A stretch of 64,000 nucleotides of DNA, taken from the NCBI GenBank assembly GCA_030848705.1, contig CM061240.1, positions 121,632,998-121,696,997 on the forward strand, read 5' to 3'. This DNA comes from Heracleum sosnowskyi. Its lineage: Eukaryota; Streptophyta; Magnoliopsida; Apiales; Apiaceae. Positions 1-11,100 of this stretch are shown here, piece by piece. A program made the position numbers and the translations under genes. The notes under the pieces are model-generated. The model saw only the letters and a list, made by a program, of their open reading frames with translations. It ran no database searches and was not told the origin of the DNA. Every line of letters begins with the position of its first letter. The first letter of the stretch is position 1.

Positions 1-2526
1 ACACCACTATCTACTGAGAATGTCCCAGAGGCGTTTCATCTTTTTCAGAACTTTCTTGCTCAATCCGATATTGGGCATGCACTGGTGGCACCAGCAAGGT
101 TATCTGGTTCTCAAATCAAAACTTTCTGGGAGACAGGCGTGTATGATGATGGAGGTGAATCAGGCACTCCTTCTATAATCTTTGAATTTGTTGAAGAAGA
201 GTATGTAGTTACTCAAACTACTGTAAGAGATGCTCTTGGATGTGAAGATTTCAATGCGTTCACCATTTCTGTTGGTGATTCTGATCTTCAGCGTATGATG
301 AGGGAGATTGGTTATTCTGGGTCTTTAACAAGAATAGGAAATTTGAAGCGACCGTTCTTGAGGAAGGAGTGGAGTTTCTTCTTCGATTGCATTACAAGGG
401 CGTTCGGGAAGAAGTGTACAAATTGGGATGCAATTCCAATCGACAGTCTACAAATTGGGTATTCTCTTCTCTATGGTGCTCATTTTGACTATGCTAGACT
501 TGTTTTGAACAACATAGGTGAAAAGATGACAGAGAATAGGAGTGTAGTTTACTTTTCTCGTTTCTGTCAATTAATCTTTTCTATGTGTGTTGATGGGGTT
601 GAGATAGCTGAGGAGGATGTCATTCCCTCATTTAAATTACATAAGAGAATATTCTCTGATCTCACAAACAAGGATGTTAAGAAAGGGAATGTTGATGACT
701 TGATGCTTCCTGTTTCAGTCCAACAGTTTTTAAACCCTCAACCACAACCACAGGCACAACCAGAACCAATTCAGCCTCTAAACTCTGAACCTCTTCCATC
801 TACATCTCAAAAACCAAAGGCTGGGGGTAGAACAAAGCATAGGGCTTTTAAAGTTTCTAAATCTCTAAATACTGATGATGTTCCAGTATCTGTTGGTACT
901 TCAAGGAGAAAAAAGAGGGCACACAGACCTGTTTCTGATGCAAATATGCCTTCTGATGAACCAGAATCTGCTAATGCTAAGAAAAGGAAGCTTGTTGCTG
1001 CTTATTTATTTGATGGATTGATTCCTGGTTCTACACCTATTGAAGCTCCTGAGGTTGTAATTGAAGATGCTACTGTGCCTGAAGAAGCCAGAGCAGACAC
1101 TGATAATAATGATGCTGTTAATGATGATTTTCTTGAACCCATCTTGGAGATGGATTTTGAAGATGAAATTGAAGCACATCCTTCTGCAACTCTAGAAGAG
1201 TTTGGCAGTATTAATGAAACAGAGGATGTGGTAGCTGATCAACCTACACTCATAATAGATGAGTCACTAGCTACTCATACAGAGGTTCTCTCTGTCAATC
1301 ACCAGGTACTTGAGAAAGGTGATGAGGTTGATCAGACAGCAAAGGCTGTAGCTGCAGAAAATATTATTGAAGAAACTGCAGAGAATAATCTTGAAGCAAC
1401 TGCAGATATTGATGTTGAATCTACTGCTGTTCATGCTGAAAATGAAGACAATGCTCAAGACAAAATAAACTCTGAACAGATCGTAAATGCTGATGCTCAA
1501 GAAACATTTGCTGAGAATATTCCCCATTCTTCAAATGCTAAGTCTTCTATAAAGTCTGATGATGATCATGATGATTCATCTTCTCAAAGACTTTCTGCTC
1601 AACCAAATCAAAAGGACATTCAGCATGCCACTGAACTTCATTATCAGAATATGTACTTTTCCAAGTGGTCAAACAAGGATTGTATATTCACTGATCAAAG
1701 GGCTGCTGACTTTGTAACAAACTCTGCTGCATCAATTACAAATCCAGAACTTCTTACACATCTCAAGGCAACTATTGTTCAAGTCAAATCTCTTCATAAT
1801 CGTTTTGATGAAACTCAGAAGTCAGTTACTGGGTTGAGAAATGATGTGGTTGCTAGAGATATGTCTCTAAAGCAAGATAAGTCTATGTTGCTTACTCTGG
1901 TCAAGGATCAAGAAGTTCTCAAGAACAGACTGACTACAGTTGAAGAAAATCAGACTGTAATGTCTGATAAGCTTGATTCCATTGCTGCTTCAATAGAATT
2001 GCTCACATCAGTATTACTTCAAGATGATGTCAAAAAGGGGGAGAGAGTACTTAAAGACAAATGCAAAAAGTCTCAAACTCTGAGTAGACAGGATGATTCT
2101 ACTGATGGTGGTGCAAAGGGAAAAGATTTCAAATCTAAATCTACTCTAAAGCAAGGAAAGCTAAGATCAAACTCTGATGCTACAAAATCTGAACGGATAA
2201 ACACTAGTGCTCAATCTTCTTCAAGAGCTAGAAGTTTATTGCTCACTTCTCATCCAGTTACTGATGAAGAGATTGTTGTTCAGCTGTTTCTAGAAGAACA
2301 TGGTGCTGATGCAACCATACAAGATATCCAAGCTGAAGAATTGATGTTAGCTAAAGAGCATGAGCAGAATCTAAAGTCTGGGAAAGTAAAGAAAGTTGTA
2401 AAGGTTTCAAGACCTAAAGAGAAAGGAATTGAAATCAAGGAAAATGTAAACTCTCAACAAAGTTTACAACAAGCAAAGAAGGCTGAAGAAACTAGACTTG
2501 ATAAAGGTAAAGGGAAGCTAGTTTAA
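1..2526 (+). CDS. envelope-like accessory protein of a SIRE-type element, first part
   Basis: The frame is open from base 1, so the protein starts outside the window and the GTG at 85 is not its start. The first ~200 residues form a compact domain (SGSQIKTFWETG, then FFFDCITRAFGKK) like the domain downstream of pol in plant SIRE elements. After a proline/glutamine-rich linker (PQPQPQAQPEP) comes a long acidic, low-complexity stretch. A heptad-like segment around residues 560-660 (VKSLHNRFDETQKSV, VTGLRNDVVARD) may be a coiled coil, and a lysine-rich tail follows. The frame stops at TAA 2524-2526, then continues open in the same frame to 3417, so this is probably a nonsense mutation. Real function is unknown; envelope-like is the family label, and I see no convincing signal peptide or membrane helix in this part. 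Confidence 0.7.
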   Translation, partial: TPLSTENVPEAFHLFQNFLAQSDIGHALVAPARLSGSQIKTFWETGVYDDGGESGTPSIIFEFVEEEYVVTQTTVRDALGCEDFNAFTISVGDSDLQRMMREIGYSGSLTRIGNLKRPFLRKEWSFFFDCITRAFGKKCTNWDAIPIDSLQIGYSLLYGAHFDYARLVLNNIGEKMTENRSVVYFSRFCQLIFSMCVDGVEIAEEDVIPSFKLHKRIFSDLTNKDVKKGNVDDLMLPVSVQQFLNPQPQPQAQPEPIQPLNSEPLPSTSQKPKAGGRTKHRAFKVSKSLNTDDVPVSVGTSRRKKRAHRPVSDANMPSDEPESANAKKRKLVAAYLFDGLIPGSTPIEAPEVVIEDATVPEEARADTDNNDAVNDDFLEPILEMDFEDEIEAHPSATLEEFGSINETEDVVADQPTLIIDESLATHTEVLSVNHQVLEKGDEVDQTAKAVAAENIIEETAENNLEATADIDVESTAVHAENEDNAQDKINSEQIVNADAQETFAENIPHSSNAKSSIKSDDDHDDSSSQRLSAQPNQKDIQHATELHYQNMYFSKWSNKDCIFTDQRAADFVTNSAASITNPELLTHLKATIVQVKSLHNRFDETQKSVTGLRNDVVARDMSLKQDKSMLLTLVKDQEVLKNRLTTVEENQTVMSDKLDSIAASIELLTSVLLQDDVKKGERVLKDKCKKSQTLSRQDDSTDGGAKGKDFKSKSTLKQGKLRSNSDATKSERINTSAQSSSRARSLLLTSHPVTDEEIVVQLFLEEHGADATIQDIQAEELMLAKEHEQNLKSGKVKKVVKVSRPKEKGIEIKENVNSQQSLQQAKKAEETRLDKGKGKLV

Positions 2527-3417
2527 GAAAAACTAGTACAAAAGAAAGCTCAAACAACCTCTGACATTGCTCAAGTTGTTCAAACAATAGAAGTTGTGAC
2601 AACCTCTGATACTACTCAAGTTGTACAGACACAATTATCTTCACAATTACAAAGGACTTTTGCCAAGCCAATCACTGTTCAACACTCTTTGATTCCAGCA
2701 AATATAAATCTTCTCCAAAGCAGAACACTCATGGGAAAAGAATCAAGAGATAAATCTGGGCTTGGATCTCATAGAGAGAAAAGAGTGAACAATAGTCCAA
2801 TGGATCACACTTCTTTAGCTGAACCTGGTGTTGGGGTAACTCAAGAAAATCTTGATACTCTAGAATCAGTTCAGTTAATATACCACAGAGGGTTAAAGAA
2901 GGATTTTCTGTTATACTTCAAATCTGATGGCAGAGTATACAGAGTTAGTGAAGATGATATTGGTTTAAAGATGAAAGAAGAACTGGAATATGTGTTCTAT
3001 CTGTTGAAAGTTAAAAATCAAAGAACACATCAAGCAGCCAAGGTGTTACGAAGCAGAATGATGAAAGATAGAATTCTTTCTGGTTTAAAGTCTGCTGGCT
3101 CTTACATACCAAGGTTCAGAGATTACAATGGAAAGCTTGTTGAGATGCAAAGAAACAATGCAAGACTCAGAACAGATTTTGGCATAAAGGTGTTGGAATT
3201 TAATCTGGAATTAGATAAATCCTTCATAATAAAGCTAGGAAATGATATGAGGAAGAACAGAATTTATTCACTAAGGGCAGCTATCTACCAAACTGGAGAG
3301 AGTGATCCAGAGTTAAGGGAGATAAAGAAAATAATGATAGCTGAGTTAGAAAGAGCTGAAATAAAACTACTTCAGGACTACATCAGGACTGTGCCTGACA
3401 TTGAAGAGATTAAGTAA
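2527..3417 (+). CDS. envelope-like accessory protein, continuation after an in-frame stop
   Basis: This is the same reading frame as the preceding ORF, separated only by the TAA at 2524-2526; the bases between that stop and the first ATG at 2596 are open. The protein is hydrophilic and basic, with alternating charged helices (MMKDRILSGLKSAGSYIPRF, VKNQRTHQAAKVLRSRM), and ends at TAA 3415-3417, about 135 bases before the polypurine tract. I recognise no catalytic motif. Position and continuity make it the C-terminal part of the SIRE-type accessory protein; an independent start at 2596 is possible but unlikely. Confidence 0.6.
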   Translation, partial: EKLVQKKAQTTSDIAQVVQTIEVVTTSDTTQVVQTQLSSQLQRTFAKPITVQHSLIPANINLLQSRTLMGKESRDKSGLGSHREKRVNNSPMDHTSLAEPGVGVTQENLDTLESVQLIYHRGLKKDFLLYFKSDGRVYRVSEDDIGLKMKEELEYVFYLLKVKNQRTHQAAKVLRSRMMKDRILSGLKSAGSYIPRFRDYNGKLVEMQRNNARLRTDFGIKVLEFNLELDKSFIIKLGNDMRKNRIYSLRAAIYQTGESDPELREIKKIMIAELERAEIKLLQDYIRTVPDIEEIK

Positions 3418-3550
3418 CTGAAGTCTGTAAGTTTTTCAAAGTTTTTTGTTCTAAGTTAAAAATAAACTCTGTTATGTTATAAACACTGCATTTGTTGTAT
3501 GTTTTGACATCATCAATTATCTTTTAACTTGTACATTTTTGTTATGCACA

Positions 3551-3563
3551 AGTTGGGGGAGAT
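3551..3563 (+). other. polypurine tract of the copia element
   Basis: The sequence AGTTGGGGGAGA lies immediately 5' of the TGTTAG that opens the LTR. This is the usual site of plus-strand priming, and a G-run here is typical of plant copia elements. Confidence 0.75.
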
Positions 3564-4059
3564 TGTTAGATATAATTGCTGATGATTGTTTATCAGTGTT
3601 TAAGCAACAGGTACTCATCAGAGTTTATGATAGAAGCCAGTCAGAGTTTGTTAAAGTCTGACGGGGTGAAAGTTTGCTAAAGCTGTCGGTGCTAATATGA
3701 AGATTCTAGAAGCAATATATCTTGAAGATGGAAAGAAGCAAGATATATTGAGATAGCTAAAGAAACGGGACAGAAGACAGAAGCAATCCTAATTTGATAT
3801 AAATTGTACAGCTAATTTGTAGGAATATCAATTAGAGATTGAATCTATGTAGCTGTGTACTATATAAACACAGATAGGTTAACCCTAAAAGGGACGCGAA
3901 TACGTGAATTATCATTCTTGTAACCTAGCAGCTCTCTGTGATATTTTACATCACTGAGAGAGGAGTTTTTAATTCCATTCAGTTTATTATTCATAAACAG
4001 TGTTCTTTATTGTTATTCTCATACATATATTGATTATATATTGTGTATTCGGCCTAACA
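3564..4059 (+). repeat. 3' LTR of the copia element (about 496 bp)
   Basis: It starts TGTTAG and ends CTAACA, a short perfect inverted repeat. A TATA-like TATATAAACA lies at 3861-3870. The partner LTR is outside the window, so the left boundary rests on the polypurine tract and the right boundary on the CTAACA end. Confidence 0.75.
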
Positions 4060-4428
4060 CTTATGCTATATTTCAACATTATTCTTATTCGATACGATAC
4101 GACACCACATCACAACAATAACCTGAAACCCACGATTCATGTCACGACCACTACAACCCGGTGATAACGGTCCTAAATTTTCAGAAAACTGTCACTACAA
4201 CCCAGTGACTCGGTCCTTATTCTTATTCGATATTTTCACAAACCATGGCACAAATCATAATCCCAAAATTATTGTCTACACATAACACATATACAATAAT
4301 ACAGATCACTTCAAAATATATCATCACTAAGCCCAAGTTTATATAATCAAAACACACACACAACACATAGTTTTGAAAACACTAGAAAGAACAATCGGAA
4401 ACTTATCTCAACGCAACCTAGATCATAT
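4060..4428. other. intergenic piece between two elements, probable older LTR sequence
   Basis: No gene is visible. It holds a repeated TTATTCTTATTCGATA motif (about 4080 and 4217) and a doubled CACTACAACCC-G-GTGA motif. By position it may be the distal part of the gypsy LTR whose other end lies at 13613, split by the CACTA-A insertion. That link is inference. Confidence 0.3.
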
Positions 4429-4440
4429 ATTCACTACAAG

Positions 4441-5130
4441 GAATTTCGATTCAGACAACGGATTTTATCCGTAGTCTGATACTGACAAACCCCGTTGTCT
4501 ATCGGAGTGTCGTCTGTTACACGCCTCAGACAACGGTTCGAAAACTGTTGTGTGTTAGAGCGAGGGACAACGACTGCATCTCTAGACGCCGTTGTCTGAT
4601 AGCCAGAAACAACAACAGTCGATTTAGAAACCGTTGTTGTTTGGGAAGCTACACAATAGTTTTAATTGAATACACACTTGTCTGAAAGGAAATCACACAA
4701 TAGTTTTATCTCAATACACACTTGTCTAAAAGTAAATCACACAACATTATTATAGAATTTTTCCATTGTTGTTTAGGATGCTACACAATAGTTTTAATTG
4801 AATGCACACTTGTCTGAAAGGAAATCACACAATAGTTTTATCTCAATACACACTTGTCTAAAAGTAAATCACACAACATTATTATAGAATTTTTCCATTG
4901 TTGTTTAGGATGCTACACAATAATTTTAATTGAATACACACGTGTCTGAAAGGAAATCACACAATAGTTTTAATTGAATGCACACTTGTCTGAAAGGAAA
5001 TCACACAATAGTTTTAATTCAATCCACACTTGTCTAAAAGGAAATCCCACAACATTCTTGTATAATTAATCCATTGTTGTTTGGGACTCTACACAATGGT
5101 TTGTTTAATTTAAACCGTTGTAAGAAATAC
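4441..5130. repeat. left subterminal repeats of CACTA-A
   Basis: CAGACAACGG, CCGTTGTCTG and CACTTGTCTG variants recur at short intervals. Inside, a unit of about 126 bp is tandemly repeated near 4640-4900, containing ACACAATAGTTTTAATTGAA and CACACTTGTCTGAAAGG, followed by a further degenerate copy to about 5100. Such arrays are the usual binding region of CACTA transposition proteins. Confidence 0.75.
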
Positions 5131-5329
5131 AGTGCACAATGGTTTGTCCAAAGCATCATTTATTTGATTCACACTATGGTTTAATTTATACTATTTTCCC
5201 ATTTTCATTCATAAACAATGATTTACCAAAACAAAAATACAAAATCAGAACATTTACGAAAAATCCAAATATTAAGAAAATTATAAATACACAACTTGTC
5301 CACAAAACTAAAATAAAAAGGACAAAATA

Positions 5330-5500
5330 AAAGCCGCAGTTCTTAGAATCATAGTTCCCAATTTTAAATGCAGGGCTGCTTCACTCAGTGAGCTTATCAC
5401 CAAGTTTTGGTTTTCGTTATCCCGTAGTTCTTGAAATTGATCAGGACTGTCAAACTGCTTGGGCATTCTTCTACTTGCCCAGCTCTCGGCATTGATCAGA
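5330..5500 (-). pseudogene. unrecognised exon-like segment captured in CACTA-A
   Basis: On the minus strand about 57 codons are open, with balanced protein-like composition (SRRMPKQFDSPDQFQELRD, then LSEAALHLKLG). It has the same orientation as the captured exons downstream and lies in the same cargo block. I do not recognise the gene, and the splice edges are unclear. It may be another captured exon or a chance open stretch. Confidence 0.3.
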
Positions 5501-5649
5501 AGATATGACTTTTAGGAGATGCAAAGCTTTTCCTATAGCTGGAATGATTTCTACTAATCAAACCAAATCCACATTACATATTTATGCAAAAATGAAAGAG
5601 ACAAGGAGAACACACAACTATAAGGCCTTAATTATGAGTAGAACATACC

Positions 5650-6091
5650 TAACAATAAGTATCATAGAAATTTACCAAAGCATTTGCCACATCTATTGCA
5701 ATTTTAATTCTATTCCGCCAACTTAGTGTTCTACCTGGAGCTGCAGAAAACCAAAGCATACAAATTGACAAAATTATCTAATATTTTTTCAGAACTTGAA
5801 ACCAAACTAAACATTTCTAACAATAAGTATCATAGAAATTTACCAAAGCATTTGCCACATCTATTGCAATTTTAATTCTATTCCGCCAACTTAGTGTTCT
5901 ACCTGGAGCTGCAGAAAACCAAAGCATACAAATTGACAAAATTATCTAATATTTTTTCAGAACTTGAAACCAAACTAAAAATTTCTAACAATAAGTATCA
6001 TAGAAATTTACCAAAGCATTTGCCACATCTATTGCAATTTTAATTCTATTCCGCCAACTTAGTGTTCTACCTGGAGCTGCAGAAAACCAAA
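5650..6091 (-). repeat. 168-bp tandem repeat containing a receptor-kinase exon, 2.6 copies
   Basis: Units start at 5650, 5818 and 5986 (TAACAATAAGTATCATAG), a regular 168-bp spacing; the third is partial. Each includes the 65-bp kinase exon found at 7066-7130, so the exon recurs at about 5676-5740, 5844-5908 and 6012-6076. The sequence after the third unit (ATGGCACATACACAAGACAT and onward to about 6165) matches that after the 7066-7130 exon, so one block of roughly 170 bp was copied between the two places before or during the tandem expansion. Confidence 0.8.
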
Positions 6092-6590
6092 TGGCACATA
6101 CACAAGACATCAGTGTAAGTTAATTCCATATACATACGTAAAATTACTATGGGACTTTCTGACATGTCAGCAAAATGCAACAAAGCAGTTGTATAAACTA
6201 GCAGATACTTCCATATATGTAAACAAATAAATCTCTCAAAACAAAATCATACGTATGCAATGTACACATTGGTGAGTACACTATTCCTACTAACAGGAAA
6301 AGGAGCAAGACAAAAGATGTGTTCCACATATTGCAAGATTCAGACCAGCAATTTTGTTCTCGCTACCAACAAGATATAAAGAGTAGAAGGGTAATTATAT
6401 ATATATTTCATGAGAAGCCTGCCCTTCTTTTTGCCAAGTATACAAACTTTCCTTTTTTTTTCCCCAAGTTTAAAACTTTCCTTTTCATCATTGAAGACAA
6501 AAGGATTCAATATTTTTCAGACAAGCAACAACTAGAACACCGCATATTTTGAAATCAAGTTTCATGCATGAAAAATTAGCGAACCACTAC

Positions 6591-7037
6591 CTTTCTGAGG
6601 ACCAATAACTTGGGCTGTCCGACTACTATAATTTGATGAAGGAACACTGTGGGTAGCAGCCGCAGCTTGTAAGGAGTCGGACAATTGATTCTTGTGAATC
6701 ACCTGAGATTTAACAACTGTTTTTCCTTCCAAGGATCTTTCAACATCAGAGAAAGCTGCAATTTAATTTAATATTATTTATGCACAAAATGTAATTAAAA
6801 GTAATAAACTTTGAACTTTAAGATAGATAATGAGTCTAACTTCATCACATAACACAGAACAATTAGTTGCTTAGAAATAAATCCTACCTGCAACTGATTT
6901 GCTCTCAACAGGGACCAACGAAATCTGTTCAGGAGAGATCTCACATTTAATTGTACCAACAGCACTTAGGAGCCGTGAATCCTGAGATGACACTAAAACA
7001 GGATCTGAAGCAGAGAAGTAGGCTCCTGGAGAAGATG
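6591..7037 (-). pseudogene. captured fragment of a GIP1-like (GBF-interacting protein, DUF1296 family) gene
   Basis: Two exons are visible on the minus strand. The first (about 7037-6888) encodes SPGAYFSASDPVLVSSQDSR and then SAVGTIKCE; the second (6755-6591) encodes FSDVERSLEGKTVV and SSNYSSRTAQVIGPQK. The S-DPVL.S and QVIGPQK motifs are typical of the central and C-terminal part of GIP1-like proteins, which are proposed co-activators of G-box binding factors. Splice sites look canonical: acceptor ATTGCAG before the second exon, donor GTAGG after the first and GTAGTG after the second. The DUF1296 N-terminus is absent, so this is a partial gene copy carrying introns, hence a DNA-level capture. 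Family recognition is from memory of motifs. Confidence 0.6.
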
Positions 7038-7065
7038 CTGAAGCAGAAGTATCATAGAAATTTAC

Positions 7066-7130
7066 CAAAGCATTTGCCACATCTATTGCAATTTTAATTC
7101 TATTCCGCCAACTTAGTGTTCTACCTGGAG
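7066..7130 (-). pseudogene. captured protein-kinase exon (receptor-like kinase, possibly LysM type)
   Basis: The minus strand reads APGRTLSWRNRIKIAIDVAN followed by AL. This matches the kinase segment L-W-x-R-x-x-IA-DVA-x-AL that precedes the YLH of subdomain VIa, most like LYK4/LYK5-type kinases. It is bounded by an acceptor TTCTGCAG and a donor GTAAAT placed exactly where the YLH codons would follow. Only 65 bp are present, with no ATP-binding or catalytic motifs. The same exon occurs three more times at 5.68-6.08 kb. Confidence 0.5.
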
Positions 7131-7316
7131 CTGCAGAAAACCAAATGGCACATACACAAGACATCAGTGTAAGTTAATTCCATATACATACGTAAAATTA
7201 CTATGGGACTTTCTGACATAAGTTAATTCCATATACATAAAGCGCATAAAGTAGTATTTGTTTCAAAACATAAACATAGTAAAAGTGCTTCAAAAAAAAT
7301 CAAGATTGAAATATAC

Positions 7317-7643
7317 CGTCAAGACAAGAGTGACGGCCATTATAATCTCATTCTTAGACATCGGTCCCATCTTCTCCAACTTCTCCTTAGCAAGCTTGGG
7401 AGCATCAGGACTACTCTTAACACTGGGCGGATAAATAACATACAACAACAACGGCACAACAATCAACGACACCAAACCCGGCACAATCGCCGCTTTAGCC
7501 CAAGCATAGCACTCGAAATCACCGAAGTCTGAAAACAAGTCAACATCAACCACGACCCCAACTTCCCCTCCGTCCCATCACCCACATTACTCCCACAAGC
7601 AACACACAACGACTTAACCAACGGCAAAAATATCCCACCAGCT
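7317..7643 (-). pseudogene. DIT1: captured fragment of a chloroplast dicarboxylate (2-oxoglutarate/malate) translocator
   Basis: The minus strand encodes PLVKSLCVACGSNVGDGTEG and SWLMLTCFQTSVISSAM, then after a small internal loss AKAAIVPGLVSLIVVPLLLY and KEKLEKMGPMSKNEIIM. These are highly characteristic of DiT1-type inner-envelope translocators, which exchange 2-oxoglutarate for malate. About 25 codons expected after SSAM (the conserved FLTAMAANPL region) are missing and the frame shifts there, so the fragment cannot make a working carrier. It is bounded by a TAG acceptor near 7644 and a GTATAT donor at 7311-7316. It lies upstream, on the minus strand, of the kinase and GIP1-like exons, so one transcript could join all three. 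Confidence 0.85.
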
Positions 7644-7699
7644 CTAGCAGAAATTAACAAAACCAACATAAATTACAACAAGAAATTCAATAGAGAAAA

Positions 7700-8090
7700 G
7701 AATTGGTAATACCTGTAATTCAACAAGACCCAGTAAATCCTATAGATGATTACAAACAAAACCCAGAAGTTGAATTTTACAGAGGAAGAGAGAAGACCTG
7801 CTAGGGTTTTGAGATGAGATGTTGAGGGAAGGGGATAAAGTGAGGCGGAGAGTGTTAGACATTAATGTTATGAGGCGGATAAAATTAGAATGAGAGGGAA
7901 TGAGAAGAGGTTGAAATTTTTGTTAAGGGGGGAAACAAATTATTAGAAAAAAGGGGGAAAATGAGGGAGAACAGAGAGGGGGAAATAAAATTTGTTAGGC
8001 GGCTGTTGAAAAATAAGGGGATGCAGAAGGGGAAATGAAATGATGGGGAAGAGGGAAAGGAAATTTTCATTAAGGGGGCAAATGAATTAT
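7700..8090 (-). promoter_or_regulatory. putative leader/promoter segment of the CACTA-A cargo
   Basis: The plus strand is purine-rich (GTTAAGGGGGGAAAC, GAGGGAATGAGAAGAGG), so a leftward transcript would have a pyrimidine-rich leader, as plant 5' UTRs often do. On the minus strand CTCAAAACCCTAGCAGG and a TTACAG/GTATTACC boundary lie before the captured exons. CACTA-B has a similar segment in the same place (40860-41170). No TATA box is clear. Confidence 0.35.
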
Positions 8091-8149
8091 TGGTTATTTT
8101 TAATTAGTTCTAAAAGCAAATAATTATTCAATTTTAAAGATTTATATTA

Positions 8150-11100
8150 TAAAATAATATAAAATAATCAAAAAATAAAAAGGTCGGGTTAGACGAGATT
8201 TATATTGAATGATTTCTTCGACGATCGAACCGTACGGATGTTAATAAACACTCGTTTTAGTGTTGGGAAAAAATAATCAAAAAATAAAAAGGCCGGCTTG
8301 TAAGAGATTTTAACAAAAATGTAGCGAAAGTGGTGCTTCCCGTATCGGGGCACGATCCAGATTCACTGGATAATTTTTTTGAATGATTTCTTCGACGATC
8401 GAACCGTACGGATGTTAATAAACACTCGTTTTAGTGTTGGGAAAAAATAATCAAAAAATAAAAAGGTCGCCTTGTAAGAGATTTTAATAAAAACGTAGTA
8501 AAAGTGTTGCTTCCTATATCGGGGCACGATCCAGATTCACTGGATAATTTTTTTGAATGATTTCGTCGACGATCGAACCGTACGGATGTTAATAAACACT
8601 CGTTTTAGTGTTGGGAAAAAATAATCAAAAAAATAAAAAGGCCGGCTTGTAAGAGATTTTAACAAAAATGTAGCGAAAGTGGTGCTTCCTATATCGGGGC
8701 ACGATCCAGATTCACTGGATAATTTTTTTGAATGATTTCTTCGACAATCGAACCGTACAGATGTTAATAAACACTCGTTTTAGTGTTGGGAAAAAATAAT
8801 CAAAAAATAAAAAGGCCGGCTTGTAAGAGATTTTAACAAAAATGTAGTGAAAGTCTTGCTTCCTGTATCGGGGCACGATCCAGATTCACTGGATAATTTT
8901 TTTGAATGATTTCTTCGACGATCGAACCGTACGGATGTTAATAAACACTCGTTTTAGTGTTGGGAAAAAATAATCAAAAAATAAAAAGGCCGGCTTGTAA
9001 GAGATTTTAACAAAAATGTAGTGAAAGTCTTGCTTCCTGTATCGGGGCACGATCCAGATTCACTGGATAATTTTTTTGAATGATTTCTTCGACGATCGAA
9101 CCGTACGGATGTTAATAAACACTCGTTTTAGTGTTGGGAAAAAATAATCAAAAATAAAAAGGCCGGCTTGTAAGAGATTTTAACAAAAATGTAGTGAAAG
9201 TGTTGCTTCATGTATCGGGGCACGATCCAGATTCACTGGATAATTTTTTTGAATGATTTCTTCGACGATCGAACCGTACGGATGTTAATAAACACTCGTT
9301 TTAGTGTTGGGAAAAAATAATCAAAAAATAAAAAGGCCGGCTTGTAAGAGATTTTAACAAAAATGTAGCGAAAGTGGTGCTTCCCGTATCGGGGCACGAT
9401 CCAGATTCACTGGATAATTTTTTTGAATGATTTCTTCGACGATCGAACCGTACGGATGTTAATAAACACTCGTTTTAGTGTTGGGAAAAAATAATCAAAA
9501 AAATAAAAAGGCCGGCTTGTAAGAGATTTTAACAAAAATGTAGCGAAAGTGGTGCTTCCTATATCGGGGCACGATCCAGATTCACTGGATAATTTTTTTG
9601 AATGATTTCGTCGACGATCGAACCGTACGGATGTTAATAAACACTCGTTTTAGTGTTGGGAAAAAATAATCAAAAAAATAAAAAGGCCGTCTTGTAAGAG
9701 ATTTTAACAAAAATGTAGCGAAAGTGGTGCTTCCTATATCGGGGCACGATCCAGATTCACTGGATAATTTTTTTGAATGATTTCTTCGACAATCGAACCG
9801 TACAGATGTTAATAAACACTCGTTTTAGTGTTGGGAAAAAATAATCAAAAAATAAAAAGGCCGGCTTGTAAGAGATTTTAACAAAAATGTAGTGAAAGTC
9901 TTGCTTCCTGTATCGGGGCACGATCCAGATTCACTGGATAATTTTTTTGAATGATTTCTTCGACGATCGAACCGTACGGATGTTAATAAACACTCGTTTT
10001 AGTGTTGGGAAAAAATAATCAAAAAATAAAAAGGCCGGCTTGTAAGAGATTTTAACAAAAATGTAGTGAAAGTCTTGCTTCCTGTATCGGGGCACGATCC
10101 AGATTCACTGGATAATTTTTTTGAATGATTTCTTCGACGATCGAACCGTACGGATGTTAATAAACACTCGTTTTAGTGTTGGGAAAAAATAATCAAAAAT
10201 AAAAAGGCTGGCTTGTAAGAGATTTTAACAAAAATGTAGTGAAAGTGTTGTTTCACGTATCGGGGCACGATCCAGATTCACTGGATAATTTTTTTGAATG
10301 ATTTCTTCGACGATCGAACCGTACGGATGTTAATAAACACTCGTTTTAGTGTTGGGAAAAAATAATCAAAAAATAAAAAGGCCGGCTTGTAAGAGATTTT
10401 AACAAAAATGTAGCGAAAGTGGTGCTTCCCGTATCGGGGCACGATCCAGATTCACTGGATAATTTTTTTGAATGATTTCTTCGACGATCGAACCGTACGG
10501 ATGTTAATAAACACTCGTTTTAGTGTTGGGAAAAAATAATCAAAAAAATAAAAAGGCCGGCTTGTAAGAGATTTTAACAAAAATGTAGCGAAAGTGGTGC
10601 TTCCTATATCGGGGCACGATCCAGATTCACTGGATAATTTTTTTGAATGATTTCGTCGACGATCGAACCGTACGGATGTTAATAAACACTCGTTTTAGTG
10701 TTGGGAAAAAATAATCAAAAAAATAAAAAGGCCGTCTTGTAAGAGATTTTAACAAAAATGTAGCGAAAGTGGTGCTTCCTATATCGGGGCACGATCCAGA
10801 TTCACTGGATAATTTTTTTGAATGATTTCTTCGACAATCGAACCGTACAGATGTTAATAAACACTCGTTTTAGTGTTGGGAAAAAATAATCAAAAAATAA
10901 AAAGGCCGGCTTGTAAGAGATTTTAACAAAAATGTAGTGAAAGTCTTGCTTCCTGTATCGGGGCACGATCCAGATTCACTGGATAATTTTTTTGAATGAT
11001 TTCTTCGACGATCGAACCGTACGGATGTTAATAAACACTCGTTTTAGTGTTGGGAAAAAATAATCAAAAAATAAAAAGGCCGGCTTGTAAGAGATTTTAA

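Larger units (their letters stand above)
1..4059 (+). mobile_element. 3' part of a Ty1/copia SIRE-like LTR retrotransposon
   Basis: An open frame enters from the left edge and encodes an envelope-like protein. It is followed by a purine tract (AGTTGGGGGAGA) directly before a TG..CA-bounded sequence that looks like a 3' LTR. The order long accessory ORF, polypurine tract, LTR is what SIRE/Maximus copia elements show downstream of pol. Gag, pol and the 5' LTR would lie left of the window. The target duplication cannot be checked; the five bases after the LTR are CTTAT. The lineage is inferred from the accessory ORF and layout, since no reverse transcriptase is visible here. Confidence 0.75.
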
